50,295 nucleotides of DNA from Chitinophaga pinensis (GTDB lineage Bacteria; Bacteroidota; Bacteroidia; Flavobacteriales_D; Crocinitomicaceae): the NCBI GenBank assembly GCA_945902745.1, contig CAMDNE010000020.1, positions 1 to 50,295 on the forward strand, given 5' to 3'. Position numbers and translations under genes: made by a program. Under the pieces are notes generated by a model. The model saw only the letters and a list, made by a program, of their open reading frames with translations. It was not told where the DNA came from and ran no database searches. Shown here one piece after another: positions 1 to 8,026 of this stretch. Numbering within the stretch: the first letter of the stretch is position 1; each line of letters opens with the position of its first letter.

Positions 1-133
1 TAAGTTGATCAAATCCTTAGAAAATGTAACTAATACAAAATGGGTTGATATTTCAGATTTAAAATCAGGTGTTTATTTGGTAAATGTTACCAATGGAACA
101 TCATCTCAAGCAATTAGAATTGTAAAAGATTAA
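1..133 (+). CDS. C-terminal end of a T9SS-secreted protein (partial)
   Basis: Open frame entering from the left edge (codons begin at base 2) and stopping with TAA at 131-133. The 43 visible residues read like the last two beta strands of a type IX secretion type A sorting domain: a W-V-D-I-S-DL-SGVYLV core followed by a short tail ending in IRIVKD. The DLxxGVYLV pattern is the usual signature of this domain, which directs export across the outer membrane. The rest of the protein, and so its function, lies outside the window. It is followed by a strong hairpin and then by another T9SS-type gene. Confidence 0.75.
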   Translation, partial: KLIKSLENVTNTKWVDISDLKSGVYLVNVTNGTSSQAIRIVKD

Positions 134-136
134 TTA

Positions 137-180
137 ACTCAATTGTCGTGCACATTCGCGAATGTGAACGACAATTGAGT
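137..180. terminator. Long near-perfect hairpin, probable bidirectional terminator
   Basis: A 44-base inverted repeat with two arms of 22 bases (ACTCAATTGTCGT, one mismatch, then CACATTCG against its complement) and no loop. It begins four bases after the upstream stop codon, where a terminator is expected. There is no clear T-run on either side, so termination is inferred from position and stem strength only. Confidence 0.55.
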
Positions 181-262
181 AATAAAACCAGTATTTGCGA
201 ATAATATTGTAATACATTGTTTACTAAACTACTTATTTAAACTTTAAAACAAAAATTAGATT

Positions 263-1453
263 ATGAAAAATTTATTTTTAGGAGTCATGCTCTTTTCTTC
301 GTTAACAACAGTTGCCCAAGGGCAAGGTTGTGCGCCAAAAATGTCATTGCTTGAAATGGCATGTGCTAGAAACTGTGGACCGTGTACGTTCCATTTAGCT
401 GATATTAAGCAATTGTATGTTGCCCACCAAGATAACATTGCGATGGTTTATTATGCGCAAGCTCCTATAGGAATAGGAAGTTGGGGACAAAACGATCTAC
501 CTTACAGTGCTTTCTACAATATATTTAATATGGATTACCAATCTTCTGTAATGGTTGATCGTACGTTTATGTCAAACAATTATGACAATCAAGAGGGAAC
601 AGACACTGAAGTAGTTGAGGATGCAGAAATTGCTTACGATGCACAAATGGCAAATACCTATGTTCCTGTTTCTATCGGATTAAATCATACATATAATGCT
701 GCCACGCGTCAGGTTTCAGTTGACATTACAGGTGATTTTTGTGAAGCAGCCTCTGGTGATATGCGTTTTTATTTGGTCGTCGTTCAAGATTCCGTAATTG
801 GTGAAGGTGTTGACTATGCACAAAATGCATTTAGTGAATCTTCGGCAAATGATTTGGGGTATTTTGACCTTATTAGTGATGGTGGAGCTCTTTGGATTAA
901 TCACTACGCACACATTCAAGTGGTGAAATACCAACCGTCTGGTTTCTTCGGAAATGCAGGTGTAATTGGTGCTAATGTAATGGCAGGGCAATCGTTTACA
1001 GAGAATTACACCTTTACATTGCCTGAATTTGGTTCTCCAGATTGTGTTGTCCCCGTAACTCCTGAGCACGTTGAAATCATTGCTGCGGTTGTTTATTCTG
1101 GACCATTTGATCAACGTAAAGTCTTGAATGCAAACAAGGTGAAATTGGTAGAGTCTGGAGTTGGAATAAATGAAGTTAGTACAAGTTCAGTTGACTTCGA
1201 AATTGTAGGGAATCCTGTATCTGGTTCGGAAGTAACCTTGCAATGGGGAAGTCAACAAGAGCTTACCGGAGATGTGATTTTGTTTAATGCTCTTGGTGAA
1301 GTTGTTTCCGTTTTAGAAACGAACCTTGCTATTGGAGGAACACTTTTGGAAAAAACATATCCAATTGGTGATTTAACAAATGGCGTTTATTTCGTAGGTT
1401 ATAAAACAGCTGACAACAAACAATATACACGTAAATTACTCATCAGCAAATAA
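263..1453 (+). CDS. Omp28-related thioredoxin-fold exported protein with T9SS sorting domain
   Basis: 396 residues. The first ~20 are a Sec signal peptide (MKNLFLGVMLFSSLTTVAQG). A thioredoxin-like CGPC motif lies at residues 38-41, at the place where Omp28-type proteins of Bacteroidota carry a C-x-x-C after the first strand. The middle is beta-rich with no motif I can name. The last ~90 residues form a type A sorting domain (VGNPVSGSEVTLQW ... LTNGVYFVGYKT ... YTRKLLISK), so the mature protein is probably secreted or anchored through the type IX system. Family membership is moderate confidence; substrate and role are unknown. The next gene starts 8 bp downstream and is probably co-transcribed. 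Confidence 0.75.
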   Translation: MKNLFLGVMLFSSLTTVAQGQGCAPKMSLLEMACARNCGPCTFHLADIKQLYVAHQDNIAMVYYAQAPIGIGSWGQNDLPYSAFYNIFNMDYQSSVMVDRTFMSNNYDNQEGTDTEVVEDAEIAYDAQMANTYVPVSIGLNHTYNAATRQVSVDITGDFCEAASGDMRFYLVVVQDSVIGEGVDYAQNAFSESSANDLGYFDLISDGGALWINHYAHIQVVKYQPSGFFGNAGVIGANVMAGQSFTENYTFTLPEFGSPDCVVPVTPEHVEIIAAVVYSGPFDQRKVLNANKVKLVESGVGINEVSTSSVDFEIVGNPVSGSEVTLQWGSQQELTGDVILFNALGEVVSVLETNLAIGGTLLEKTYPIGDLTNGVYFVGYKTADNKQYTRKLLISK

Positions 1454-1461
1454 AGCAAACC

Positions 1462-2160
1462 ATGAAAAATAAGGTATTTTTTACCTTGTTACTTTGTTTA
1501 GTAATAGGTAAATCAGTTGCACAATCGTTGACATGGGATTTAGAAAACGAGGACACAACTATTACTGCGGGCTCGTTTGTTGACTTTAAAGGTCATTTAA
1601 CGACAGATAACAGTCAAGTGTTTAATTGTATTGCTAGAGCAGAAAACATCAATTTACCTGCAGGTTGGTATTATGTGATTTGTAATCCGTTTAGCTGCTT
1701 ATTGAATAACATGCCTTCAACAAGTTTTGCATTTCCTGATATCGTCAATAATGATTGGTATAATAATGGGTTTGGCGGTAATTTGGTTAAAATCGGAATT
1801 CATTCAACGGTTGGAAATAGCATTCAGGTTGGTGAACTGGATTTTGTACTCGAGAATACAACAACCAATGAGGTTTTTAGTCGACATTTAATCGTTCGCA
1901 CCAATGGTCAATCGCTTGGTCTTCAAAGTGAATCGAATGAAAAAATGGTTGCATTTCCAAATCCAGTCAACAATCAATTGACGATTACAAATTGTAAACC
2001 AAACAGTTCATATACAATTGTTGACTTATCAGGAAGAGTACTTGAAGCTGGAATAACGAATGGTGTTATTGAATGTTTCGAACTGCTTCCAGGGAATTAT
2101 CTATTACAATTAGAATTGATTAATGGAGAACAAATGTTTCTTCCGTTTCAAAAAAATTAA
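1462..2160 (+). CDS. Secreted protein with T9SS type A sorting domain, unknown function
   Basis: 232 residues with an N-terminal signal peptide (MKNKVFFTLLLCLVIGKSVAQS). Residues ~20-145 are beta-rich with several cysteines (CIARAE, YYVICNPFSCLL), and I do not recognise a catalytic domain. Residues ~155-232 are a type A sorting domain: AFPNPVNNQLTI, then YTIVDLSGRVL, then LLPGNYLLQLE. The start codon is 8 bp after the stop of the Omp28-like gene, so the two look like one operon. Probably a cell-surface or released protein. Confidence 0.7.
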   Translation: MKNKVFFTLLLCLVIGKSVAQSLTWDLENEDTTITAGSFVDFKGHLTTDNSQVFNCIARAENINLPAGWYYVICNPFSCLLNNMPSTSFAFPDIVNNDWYNNGFGGNLVKIGIHSTVGNSIQVGELDFVLENTTTNEVFSRHLIVRTNGQSLGLQSESNEKMVAFPNPVNNQLTITNCKPNSSYTIVDLSGRVLEAGITNGVIECFELLPGNYLLQLELINGEQMFLPFQKN

Positions 2161-2163
2161 CCC

Positions 2164-2237
2164 TAGTTGAGTTTTTTAGTTGTGAATTCAACTATATGTT
2201 TACACACCCTCCATTGTTTTTTCGATGGGAGGTGTGT
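2164..2237 (+). terminator. Two hairpins after the T9SS gene pair
   Basis: First hairpin: TAGTTGA at 2164-2170 pairs with TCAACTA at 2187-2193. Second, stronger hairpin: ACACACCCTCCAT at 2202-2214 against ATGGGAGGTGTGT at 2225-2237, with one mismatch, one G-T pair and a T-rich loop. They lie directly after the stop at 2160 and probably end this operon. No long T-run follows. Confidence 0.5.
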
Positions 2238-2277
2238 GAATTATACCTGATTTTATTCCATTTTCTAGCCTAAAAAC

Positions 2278-2418
2278 ATGGAATACGAATACATTATCGT
2301 TTGTCTTGCGGCATTAATTGGTTCAGGACTTACCTTTTTCTCAGATTTTACAATAGGAATATCCATTTTCCTTGTTCAATGGAAGCTACAAAGCGCAAGC
2401 AAAGCAGTTAGCAATTGA
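2278..2418 (+). pseudogene. 5' remnant of a TauE/SafE-type membrane permease gene
   Basis: An ATG at 2278 opens a 46-codon frame beginning MEYEYIIVCLAALIGSGLTFF. The first ~22 residues look like the opening transmembrane segment of TauE/SafE sulfite-exporter-family proteins in Bacteroidota, in which a GSGLTFFSGFGLGT-type stretch is typical (from memory of the family). After SDFTIGISIF the resemblance stops and the frame closes with TGA at 2416-2418. Intact members have roughly 250 residues, so this is a truncated relic. It may still be transcribed, but a working permease is not possible from it. Confidence 0.5.
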
Positions 2419-2432
2419 ATCAAAGAAAATAG

Positions 2433-3056
2433 TACTTTCTTCTGAATTGCAACGGGAAACCTTATTCAACGAAAAGGAAACCGAATAAATATTGTGCAGA
2501 AAGTGGTGCTAATTTTTCAAGTGGGAGTCAATTATTCATTCAAAATTTTAGTTGTAGTAATGTAATAAATAATGCATCTGGAAATACCGTGAACAACTAT
2601 TTCAGTAATTTACCAATAATTCTATGGAAAGAATCAATATATAGCGCAACAGCCACTGTAAATACCAATTGGGGAAATAATGACTTTCATGTATGGATCG
2701 ATTGCTCGAATGAGACATGTATTGTGGGAGCAATTAATCAATTCTATACTCCGTTAGCAAATGGAATATATGCGGTTGTTGTTTCCAATAATTTGTCATG
2801 TATGGATACTTCCAATTGTGTTACATATAGTTTGGTTGGCATCGATGAGCTTCCAGAAGGAGTGCTGGCAATTTATCCAAATCCTAGTAATGGAGTCTTT
2901 ATCCTATCTGTTACCAAAGACATAATAGGTCAAGAAATTGAAATCACAGGAACATTGGGTGAATTGGTTTGTCGAACCAGTATTGTACAATCAGAACAAA
3001 AAATAGATTTATCGAAATATGCTAGTGGAACGTATTTTTTATCATTTATTACTTGA
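2433..3056 (+). pseudogene. C-terminal remnant of a T9SS-secreted protein
   Basis: The frame is open from just after a TAG at 2430 and has no convincing start. The first in-frame candidate is a GTG at 2589, which would give 155 residues without a signal peptide. From ~2487 it reads like the C-terminal part of a large secreted Fluviicola-type protein: a cysteine-containing repeat ending ANGIYAVVVSNNLSCMDTS, then VGIDE and a type A sorting domain (LAIYPNPSNGVFIL ... LSKYASGTYFLSF). The N-terminus is missing and upstream DNA is a mosaic of other fragments, so I call it a 5'-truncated gene. Confidence 0.6.
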
Positions 3057-3275
3057 ATTTAAGTTTGTTAAATTATTAAACTTATAATAGTTTTATCCCC
3101 ATACAGGGCATCGGCACTATCTACATCCCATAGACGTGTTCGCAGTAGATTAGGTTGGTTGGTTACATAGGCAATTGTGCTGTGGTTAGAGAATGAATTT
3201 AACAATTCATTCTCTAACCAGCAAATTCTTTTCGATTTTATGAGAAAAGAATCAAAATTTTTAAAAAAACATGAC
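3057..3275. repeat. Non-coding stretch with a perfect 16-bp hairpin
   Basis: No credible gene. It contains a perfect hairpin at 3184-3219: arms GGTTAGAGAATGAATT and its exact complement around a TAAC loop. Bases ~3097-3150 (cccatacagggcatcggcac and following) look different in composition from the surrounding AT-rich DNA and could be the relic of a dispersed repeat. No second copy was noticed in this window, so that is a guess. Confidence 0.35.
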
Positions 3276-3311
3276 AAAAAAAATCCCGATTGAATAAACA
3301 ACCGGGATTTT
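3276..3311 (-). terminator. Intrinsic terminator of the prs-rplY operon
   Basis: Read on the minus strand: AAAATCCCGGTT, a short loop, then AATCGGGATTTTTTTT. The stem has about 9-11 pairs with one mismatch and is followed by a run of T. It lies ~60 bp after the rplY stop, the expected place for a rho-independent terminator. Confidence 0.8.
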
Positions 3312-3370
3312 AAAAGATATAAATTTTATCTTATGCTTCAGTAATACCGATTATACATAAAGTTGTTGGA

Positions 3371-3982
3371 CTAAACTTCTTCAGCTGATGCTGCTTCAAC
3401 AACTTCCTCCTCATCATCAGTATCAGCTGGTTTAGTAGCGCCACGTGCCATTTTAACCGAAACAACAACTGCATTCGCAGGGTCTAATAATTGTACTCCT
3501 GGAATGTTTAAGTGGCTAACTCGAATAGATTGACCAATTTTCAAACCTGAAATATCAATTGTAATTGCTTCTGGAAGATCTTGAGGAAGACCTACGCAAT
3601 TCAACAAACGGAAAACTTGCATTAATTTACCTCCAGCAATAACACCACGAGATGAACCTGTTAATTTAACTGGTAATCCAATTTGTACTGGCTTTGTTGC
3701 ACTCAATTCCAAGAAATCAACATGCAAGATATTGTCTTTCATTGGGTGACGTTGTAACTCACGAATAATGCTATTCGCTTTTTTACCTTCGATATCTAAA
3801 TGTATTTGAAATACATCTGGTGAGAAAAAGATTTTCTCGATATCATTTCTCTTTACTGCGAAGTGAGTTTGCTCACCTTGACCATAAAGAACACACGGAA
3901 CCATTCCTGCATTTCTTACTGCGGCAGCGTCCTTCTTCCCTACGTTCGTTCTTAACGAACCGCTCAATTGTGCTGTTTTCAT
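3371..3982 (-). CDS. rplY: 50S ribosomal protein L25/general stress protein Ctc
   Basis: 203 residues, the long Ctc-type form of L25 that binds 5S rRNA. The N-terminal L25 domain (residues ~1-95) shows the family features LRTNVGKKDAAAVRNAGMVPCVLYG and RELQRHPMKDNILHVDFLEL. The C-terminal TL5-type beta domain (~96-180) includes LPVKLTGSSRGVIAGGKL. The tail is acidic (DTDDEEEVVEAASAEEV), as is common in Bacteroidota. The gene follows prs by 10 bp on the same strand, a conserved arrangement, and a terminator follows. Confidence 0.95.
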   Translation of the reverse strand: MKTAQLSGSLRTNVGKKDAAAVRNAGMVPCVLYGQGEQTHFAVKRNDIEKIFFSPDVFQIHLDIEGKKANSIIRELQRHPMKDNILHVDFLELSATKPVQIGLPVKLTGSSRGVIAGGKLMQVFRLLNCVGLPQDLPEAITIDISGLKIGQSIRVSHLNIPGVQLLDPANAVVVSVKMARGATKPADTDDEEEVVEAASAEEV

Positions 3983-3992
3983 TTGTATTTAT

Positions 3993-4928
3993 TTATGAGA
4001 TTATAAAATGTGAACTAATGGACTGATTATTCACCATGCGACGAATCACATCAGAGAATAGGTCTGCGACAGAGACAACTCTAATTTTATCGCTTTTTTG
4101 TTTTAAAGGAATTGTATCAGTCACAATCAATTCCGTTAATCTTGATTTTTCAATACGATCAAATGCAGGTCCAGATAAAACAGCGTGTGTACAAAATGCA
4201 CGAACACTTAAAGCGCCATTTTCCATGAAAAGATCTGCAGCTTTTGTCAATGTACCAGCAGTATCACACATATCATCGATAAGTATAACGTCTTTTCCGC
4301 GAACATCACCGATCACTGTCATCTCAGCAATTTCATTTGCAACTTTACGTTGTTTATGACATATTGCTAATCCAGTATTTAATTTTTTAGCGTATGAATT
4401 GGCTCTTTTCGCTCCACCAGCATCGGGTGCAGCCATGATTAAATTGCCATTATTTAATTTTTCCATTTCAGGAAAGAAAATCGTAGAAGCAAACAAGTGA
4501 TCAACCGGAACTTCAAAGAATCCTTGTATTTGATCAGCATGCAAATCCATTGTCATTATTCGGTCAACACCAGCAGCCATTAACATATTGGCAACCAATT
4601 TAGCACCAATTGCAACTCTTGGTTTATCTTTTCTGTCTTGACGAGCAAAACCAAAATATGGAATAACGGTAATTATTTTTCTAGCAGAAGCTCTTTTAGC
4701 AGCGTCAACCATCAATAATAATTCAAACAAATTATCACTTGGAGGCATTGTAGATTGAATGATAAATACATCTTGTCCACGAACAGTTTCTTCAAAAGAT
4801 GGTTGAAATTCACCATCACTAAATTCAGTAACTTTAACATCACCAAGAGGAAGACCATAGCCAGCTGCAATGTTTTCAGCTAAATGCTTTGAAGCCCTTC
4901 CAGAAAAAATTTTTACACCAATTGACAT
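3993..4928 (-). CDS. prs: Ribose-phosphate pyrophosphokinase
   Basis: 311 residues, close to the usual bacterial length (~315). It makes PRPP from ribose 5-phosphate and ATP for nucleotide, histidine and tryptophan synthesis. Visible signatures are the ATP-binding flexible loop with FGFARQDRKDKPR (~residues 92-104), the central MDLHADQIQGFF region, and the PRPP loop DVILIDDMCDTAGT (~213-226). The start is followed by SIGVKIFSGRASKHLAENIA, a normal N-terminus. It is the first gene of the prs-rplY operon, with a -7 box just upstream. Confidence 0.97.
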   Translation of the reverse strand: MSIGVKIFSGRASKHLAENIAAGYGLPLGDVKVTEFSDGEFQPSFEETVRGQDVFIIQSTMPPSDNLFELLLMVDAAKRASARKIITVIPYFGFARQDRKDKPRVAIGAKLVANMLMAAGVDRIMTMDLHADQIQGFFEVPVDHLFASTIFFPEMEKLNNGNLIMAAPDAGGAKRANSYAKKLNTGLAICHKQRKVANEIAEMTVIGDVRGKDVILIDDMCDTAGTLTKAADLFMENGALSVRAFCTHAVLSGPAFDRIEKSRLTELIVTDTIPLKQKSDKIRVVSVADLFSDVIRRMVNNQSISSHFIIS

Positions 4929-4947
4929 GATATCCTTATTGAGGGCG

Positions 4948-4955
4948 CAAAGCTA
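4948..4955 (-). promoter_or_regulatory. -7 box of prs promoter
   Basis: Minus-strand TAGCTTTG matches the Bacteroidota primary sigma -7 consensus TAnnTTTG. It lies 20 bp before the prs ATG. I see no clear -33 element. Confidence 0.6.
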
Positions 4956-5049
4956 CGGAAATTATCTTAAAGAATTGCGTAAAACCACTTGAAAAACTTG
5001 AACTTTAACAGAATAAGTGGTAATTTTTGCTTCCCATTCATAATAAAAC

Positions 5050-5760
5050 ATGTGTTATAGTAATTCGTCTACCTCAAAAAATATCGATCTTGCCAAGAAA
5101 TATGGGAAGAAAATTCCAAAAGGAATGGATGAAAGTCCCGTGTTCTTTTCTTCTGGATTCAGCTACCCAACTTGGCGGATTGTAACCAAAGACTCAACTT
5201 TAGAAAAGATGAATTGGGGATTAATTCCATCTTGGTTTAAGGATTCGGATTACAAAGAAATTGCTTCAATGACTTTAAATGCACGCGTCGAAACAATTGA
5301 TGAAAAGGCAAGTTTCAACCATTTGATCCATCGACAAGAATGCATAGTTCCTTCAACAGGTTTTTTTGAATGGAAGACAATTGGAAAAGAAAAAATTCCG
5401 TATTTCATTTATTCGGCTCATGAAGCTATTTTTTCGATGGCAGGGTTATATGATTTATGGTTGGATCCAACTCTTGGAACTATAAGAAAGACATTTACTA
5501 TTTTAACCTGTCCAGCGAATGAATTGATGGCTGAGATTCACAACACTAAAAAACGGATGCCCGTAGTTCTTGATTCCTCACAAGAAAAATTATGGATAGA
5601 AGGGGAATTAGATCCAAAAGCGTTCATTCATCCAATTGATTCAAGTTTCATGAAAGCTGTTGAAGTCAATAAGAAAATAATTTTAAGTAAAGAAAATAAT
5701 ATTCCTGAAGCCCAAATGCCTTTTGAGAATTCATTTTTTACGCAAGGAGAATTGTTTTAA
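5050..5760 (+). CDS. SOS response-associated peptidase (SRAP; YedK/HMCES family)
   Basis: 236 residues, typical family length. Family members crosslink to abasic sites in single-stranded DNA through Cys2 and so protect forks. Here Met1 is followed by Cys2 (MCYSN), as required for the catalytic amino-terminal cysteine. Other family marks are NARVETIDEKASF, the STGFFEWK motif with the conserved Glu, and HNTKKRMPVVL with the conserved His. It stands alone on the plus strand between two minus-strand operons and converges with cvpA 7 bp away. No LexA box was recognised. Confidence 0.92.
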   Translation: MCYSNSSTSKNIDLAKKYGKKIPKGMDESPVFFSSGFSYPTWRIVTKDSTLEKMNWGLIPSWFKDSDYKEIASMTLNARVETIDEKASFNHLIHRQECIVPSTGFFEWKTIGKEKIPYFIYSAHEAIFSMAGLYDLWLDPTLGTIRKTFTILTCPANELMAEIHNTKKRMPVVLDSSQEKLWIEGELDPKAFIHPIDSSFMKAVEVNKKIILSKENNIPEAQMPFENSFFTQGELF

Positions 5761-5767
5761 TATAATC

Positions 5768-6412
5768 TCAGTTGGATTCAGAATCATATTGATCATGAAT
5801 TTTTTTAATCTCCATGGCATCGTTCGCATCTATTCCGAGGCTATCAGCAATTTCTTTGGCTCTTAACACTTGTTCTACCGAGAGTCCAGTGCTATCACTT
5901 TCAGCTTTAAATGCATTTTTCAAGAAAATAGTACTGTTGTCCATTCCTGGAATCGAATAGGTTGAAATTGCTTTAACAGGACTGTACATTAACGAGCTTT
6001 CCTTTTTCTCTTCAGGGAAGAAATCACTTTTTTCGTCATATGATTCAGTAATAACAAGAATAACGCTAACGATATAAAGCATTTTCAAAACACCAAAAAA
6101 GACTCCAAAAAATTTATTGATGGGTGTTAAATGGACAACTTTTACCATTTGTTCAATTGTTTTCCCAGCGAAATATACCATCGCTCCAACAGCTAAAAAA
6201 ATGATCGTGAAGGAAATTATTGGCAAATATTCTGAATCCCAAGAAAATGATTTTTTAAAAAACGCCGCTACAAAATCGGAAAAGTTAATACCAGCATATA
6301 ACCCAACGAAAAGCGCTAGCATCGTGAAAACTTCAATTATTAAACCGTGTTTAAAACCTTTGTAACCACCGTAAATTAAAGGGATAATGATGAGAACATC
6401 TATAAAATTCAT
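5768..6412 (-). CDS. cvpA: CvpA family inner-membrane protein
   Basis: 214 residues with four predicted membrane segments in the first ~125 residues (FIDVLIIIPLIYGGYKGFKHG at the start is the family signature, with the conserved G-x-x-x-G near the second helix). The remaining ~85 residues are hydrophilic and probably cytoplasmic. CvpA proteins are linked to colicin V export and envelope function in enterobacteria; the role in Bacteroidota is not settled. It is separated from the upstream YceI gene by a terminator and a repeat-bearing gap, so it is probably transcribed alone. Confidence 0.85.
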   Translation of the reverse strand: MNFIDVLIIIPLIYGGYKGFKHGLIIEVFTMLALFVGLYAGINFSDFVAAFFKKSFSWDSEYLPIISFTIIFLAVGAMVYFAGKTIEQMVKVVHLTPINKFFGVFFGVLKMLYIVSVILVITESYDEKSDFFPEEKKESSLMYSPVKAISTYSIPGMDNSTIFLKNAFKAESDSTGLSVEQVLRAKEIADSLGIDANDAMEIKKIHDQYDSESN

Positions 6413-6517
6413 GTGATACTTAATTTATTTTAGACGCCTTATGGAATATGCCAATTCAAGTTTTTTACAACTATTCGGCGTTCCATTCAAGGCTATTTCA
6501 TACTGGAAAATTAAACG

Positions 6518-6547
6518 AAAAAAGCCTACCGAAAATCGATAGGCTTT
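6518..6547 (-). terminator. Intrinsic terminator downstream of the YceI-like gene
   Basis: On the minus strand AAAGCCTATCGA pairs with TCGGTAGGCTTT (one mismatch) and is followed by a T-run. It ends transcription coming from the YceI gene through the 6548-6894 gap before cvpA. Confidence 0.75.
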
Positions 6548-6630
6548 GTATTTCTTAACGTTGTATTGTTAACCGTTTTTGCAAACTAACATTTAAATAA
6601 TCACATTGTACATAGAACTTGGGGAAATTT

Positions 6631-6700
6631 ATAGTCCCTAAGGGACAAAAACGCAAATGGAAACACATTTGCTACAGTTATGCAGTCCCTACGGGACATT
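6631..6700 (+). repeat. Palindromic repeat element family 1, copy 1
   Basis: About 70 bases made of three hairpin modules: GTCCCTAAGGGAC at 6634-6646, GCAAAT/ATTTGC at 6653-6672, and GTCCCTACGGGACATT at 6685-6700. Copy 2 at 6769-6840 is the same element in inverted orientation. No gene is seen in 6413-6894 apart from these repeats and the terminator. Confidence 0.75.
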
Positions 6701-6768
6701 TTCCGTTTTATCGAACAAGTTTCAATTCGAATAATTCTTTCTGCATTAAGCTATCTTACTTATTAACC

Positions 6769-6840
6769 AATGTCCCATAGGGACTATATCGCTCTAGCAA
6801 ATTTTAATTTGCGCCATTTATTTTGCCCCCTAGGGACAAT
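6769..6840 (-). repeat. Palindromic repeat element family 1, copy 2 (inverted)
   Basis: The reverse complement of copy 1 with scattered changes: AATGTCCCATAGGGAC at 6769-6784, GCAAATTTTAATTTGC at 6797-6812, and GCCCCCTAGGGAC at 6825-6837. The hairpin modules are kept while the linkers between them differ, which suggests selection or mobilisation of folded single strands. Confidence 0.75.
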
Positions 6841-6894
6841 ACCATTTTTTATTATCTACAACAATTAAAGTAATTTATCGATTTCTAACAAAAT

Positions 6895-7527
6895 TTAATC
6901 ACAATCAGACATCAATTCCGTTGTAAACGACAAATCCACTTCAGACCAAAGTTTAGATTTACCATCTGCTCCGGTATGTAAATCTTTACAAGCAGTGTTT
7001 AAGGTAGTAATACCATTTCCAGCATTCCAATTCAACACATCTATTGTTGCAGTGAAATTAAACATTCCATCTTCCAAAGTGTATTCTCCAACAACGTCTT
7101 TTTTCATTTTATTCATTTCAATTTCAATCGTAGCTTTTCCATTATCACTTAACGACTTAACCCTTCCAGTAATCATTGGAGTAGTAATTGTGCCAAAGAA
7201 TAATTTAGCGATTTTACCATTTCTCTCTTCGTTTTGCGTTTCGACAGAAGTAGTTTCAATAGAAAACTTCAATGATTCAATCATTTTTTTAGGATCATCA
7301 GATTTCTCCATACCTTCAATAGTGATTTTATTAAAAGTTCCAGCCACACCTTTTTTCTCCGTAAATTTAAATGCTGTCCATTCTAGAACTGTACTTCCTG
7401 AATTGTAAGAATAAAAACAGTTTTTTTCTTCTTGACTTTCGTCTTCGCTTGCTTTTTTGTCGCCACTACAACTTGACAATCCGATAAATAATGTACTAAT
7501 TGCTAAAAATAAGATGTGTTTTTTCAT
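6895..7527 (-). CDS. YceI-like domain lipoprotein
   Basis: 210 residues. Signal peptide with lipobox LSSC at residues ~17-20 (MKKHILFLAISTLFIGLSSC), so the mature protein starts with a lipidated Cys followed by a charged linker (GDKKASEDESQEEK). From ~residue 40 it is a YceI-type lipocalin-like barrel: STVLEWTAFKFTEKKGVAGTF, then a strand pattern ending VDLSFTTELMSDCD. YceI proteins bind lipids or isoprenoids in the periplasm, but the ligand here is unknown. A consensus -7 box lies upstream and a terminator downstream, so it is a single-gene unit. Confidence 0.85.
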   Translation of the reverse strand: MKKHILFLAISTLFIGLSSCSGDKKASEDESQEEKNCFYSYNSGSTVLEWTAFKFTEKKGVAGTFNKITIEGMEKSDDPKKMIESLKFSIETTSVETQNEERNGKIAKLFFGTITTPMITGRVKSLSDNGKATIEIEMNKMKKDVVGEYTLEDGMFNFTATIDVLNWNAGNGITTLNTACKDLHTGADGKSKLWSEVDLSFTTELMSDCD

Positions 7528-7563
7528 GAGATTTTTTTTTTGATGAAATTACAAAATCGTTGT

Positions 7564-7571
7564 CAAAAATA
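7564..7571 (-). promoter_or_regulatory. -7 box of the YceI gene
   Basis: Minus-strand TATTTTTG fits TAnnTTTG and lies ~36 bp before the ATG at 7527. Confidence 0.5.
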
Positions 7572-7633
7572 GTTTGTTTTATTTGAAAATTATTTCATTC
7601 ATTAAGTCGGCTCACTTTTGTATTTTTGTATTC

Positions 7634-7996
7634 ATGGATTTTGACATTGAATTACGTTTTCAGAAATTGAAAGCAAGCCTGGAAGAAAAATTTGGAGAAG
7701 GAATGGACGTTCAAGCGATTCTTTTTCTAATTGGAGTGAATGAGCTAGGAAGTGGTTATAGAAATTTTTCTAAAAGTGAAAAAACAGACTTATTTCACAT
7801 TGCTATTTGTACTTTATTGGAACCTTATGGATATTATGAATTCCAAGGTCATGATGAACAAAATTGGCCACATTTCAAGCTAAATAAGCAATTACCACCT
7901 TTAGAAGACCGGGAACAACAGCATTTATTGAAAGAATCGATGCTAGACTATTTTATTCAAAATGGTTATTTCACTGAGAACTCTGAAATGGCTTAA
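7634..7996 (+). CDS. Conserved hypothetical cytoplasmic protein
   Basis: 120 residues from the ATG at 7634. An earlier alternative start at 7574 adds a hydrophobic extension that looks like translated promoter DNA, so I prefer 7634. No signal peptide, membrane segment or known motif. It is acidic and probably mostly helical: the first half contains VQAILFLIGVNELGSG, the second GYYEFQGHDEQNWPHFKLN. It lies 30 bp upstream of rseP on the same strand and may be co-transcribed. I do not recognise a family and assign no function. Confidence 0.7.
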   Translation: MDFDIELRFQKLKASLEEKFGEGMDVQAILFLIGVNELGSGYRNFSKSEKTDLFHIAICTLLEPYGYYEFQGHDEQNWPHFKLNKQLPPLEDREQQHLLKESMLDYFIQNGYFTENSEMA

Positions 7997-8026
7997 AGTA
8001 CTATATTTACATCTTAAAATTATACA

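Noticed and set aside
3068-3301. 77-codon minus-strand frame over the hairpin region
   Set aside because: It runs through a perfect hairpin and a terminator, has no family resemblance and no promoter; treated as non-coding.
6413-6894. Repeats in this gap as a CRISPR array
   Set aside because: Only two copies, in inverted orientation, with internal palindromes and no regular spacers or cas genes.
6913-7408. Long plus-strand frame opposite the YceI gene
   Set aside because: Shadow of the minus-strand lipoprotein gene, which has a signal peptide, promoter and terminator.
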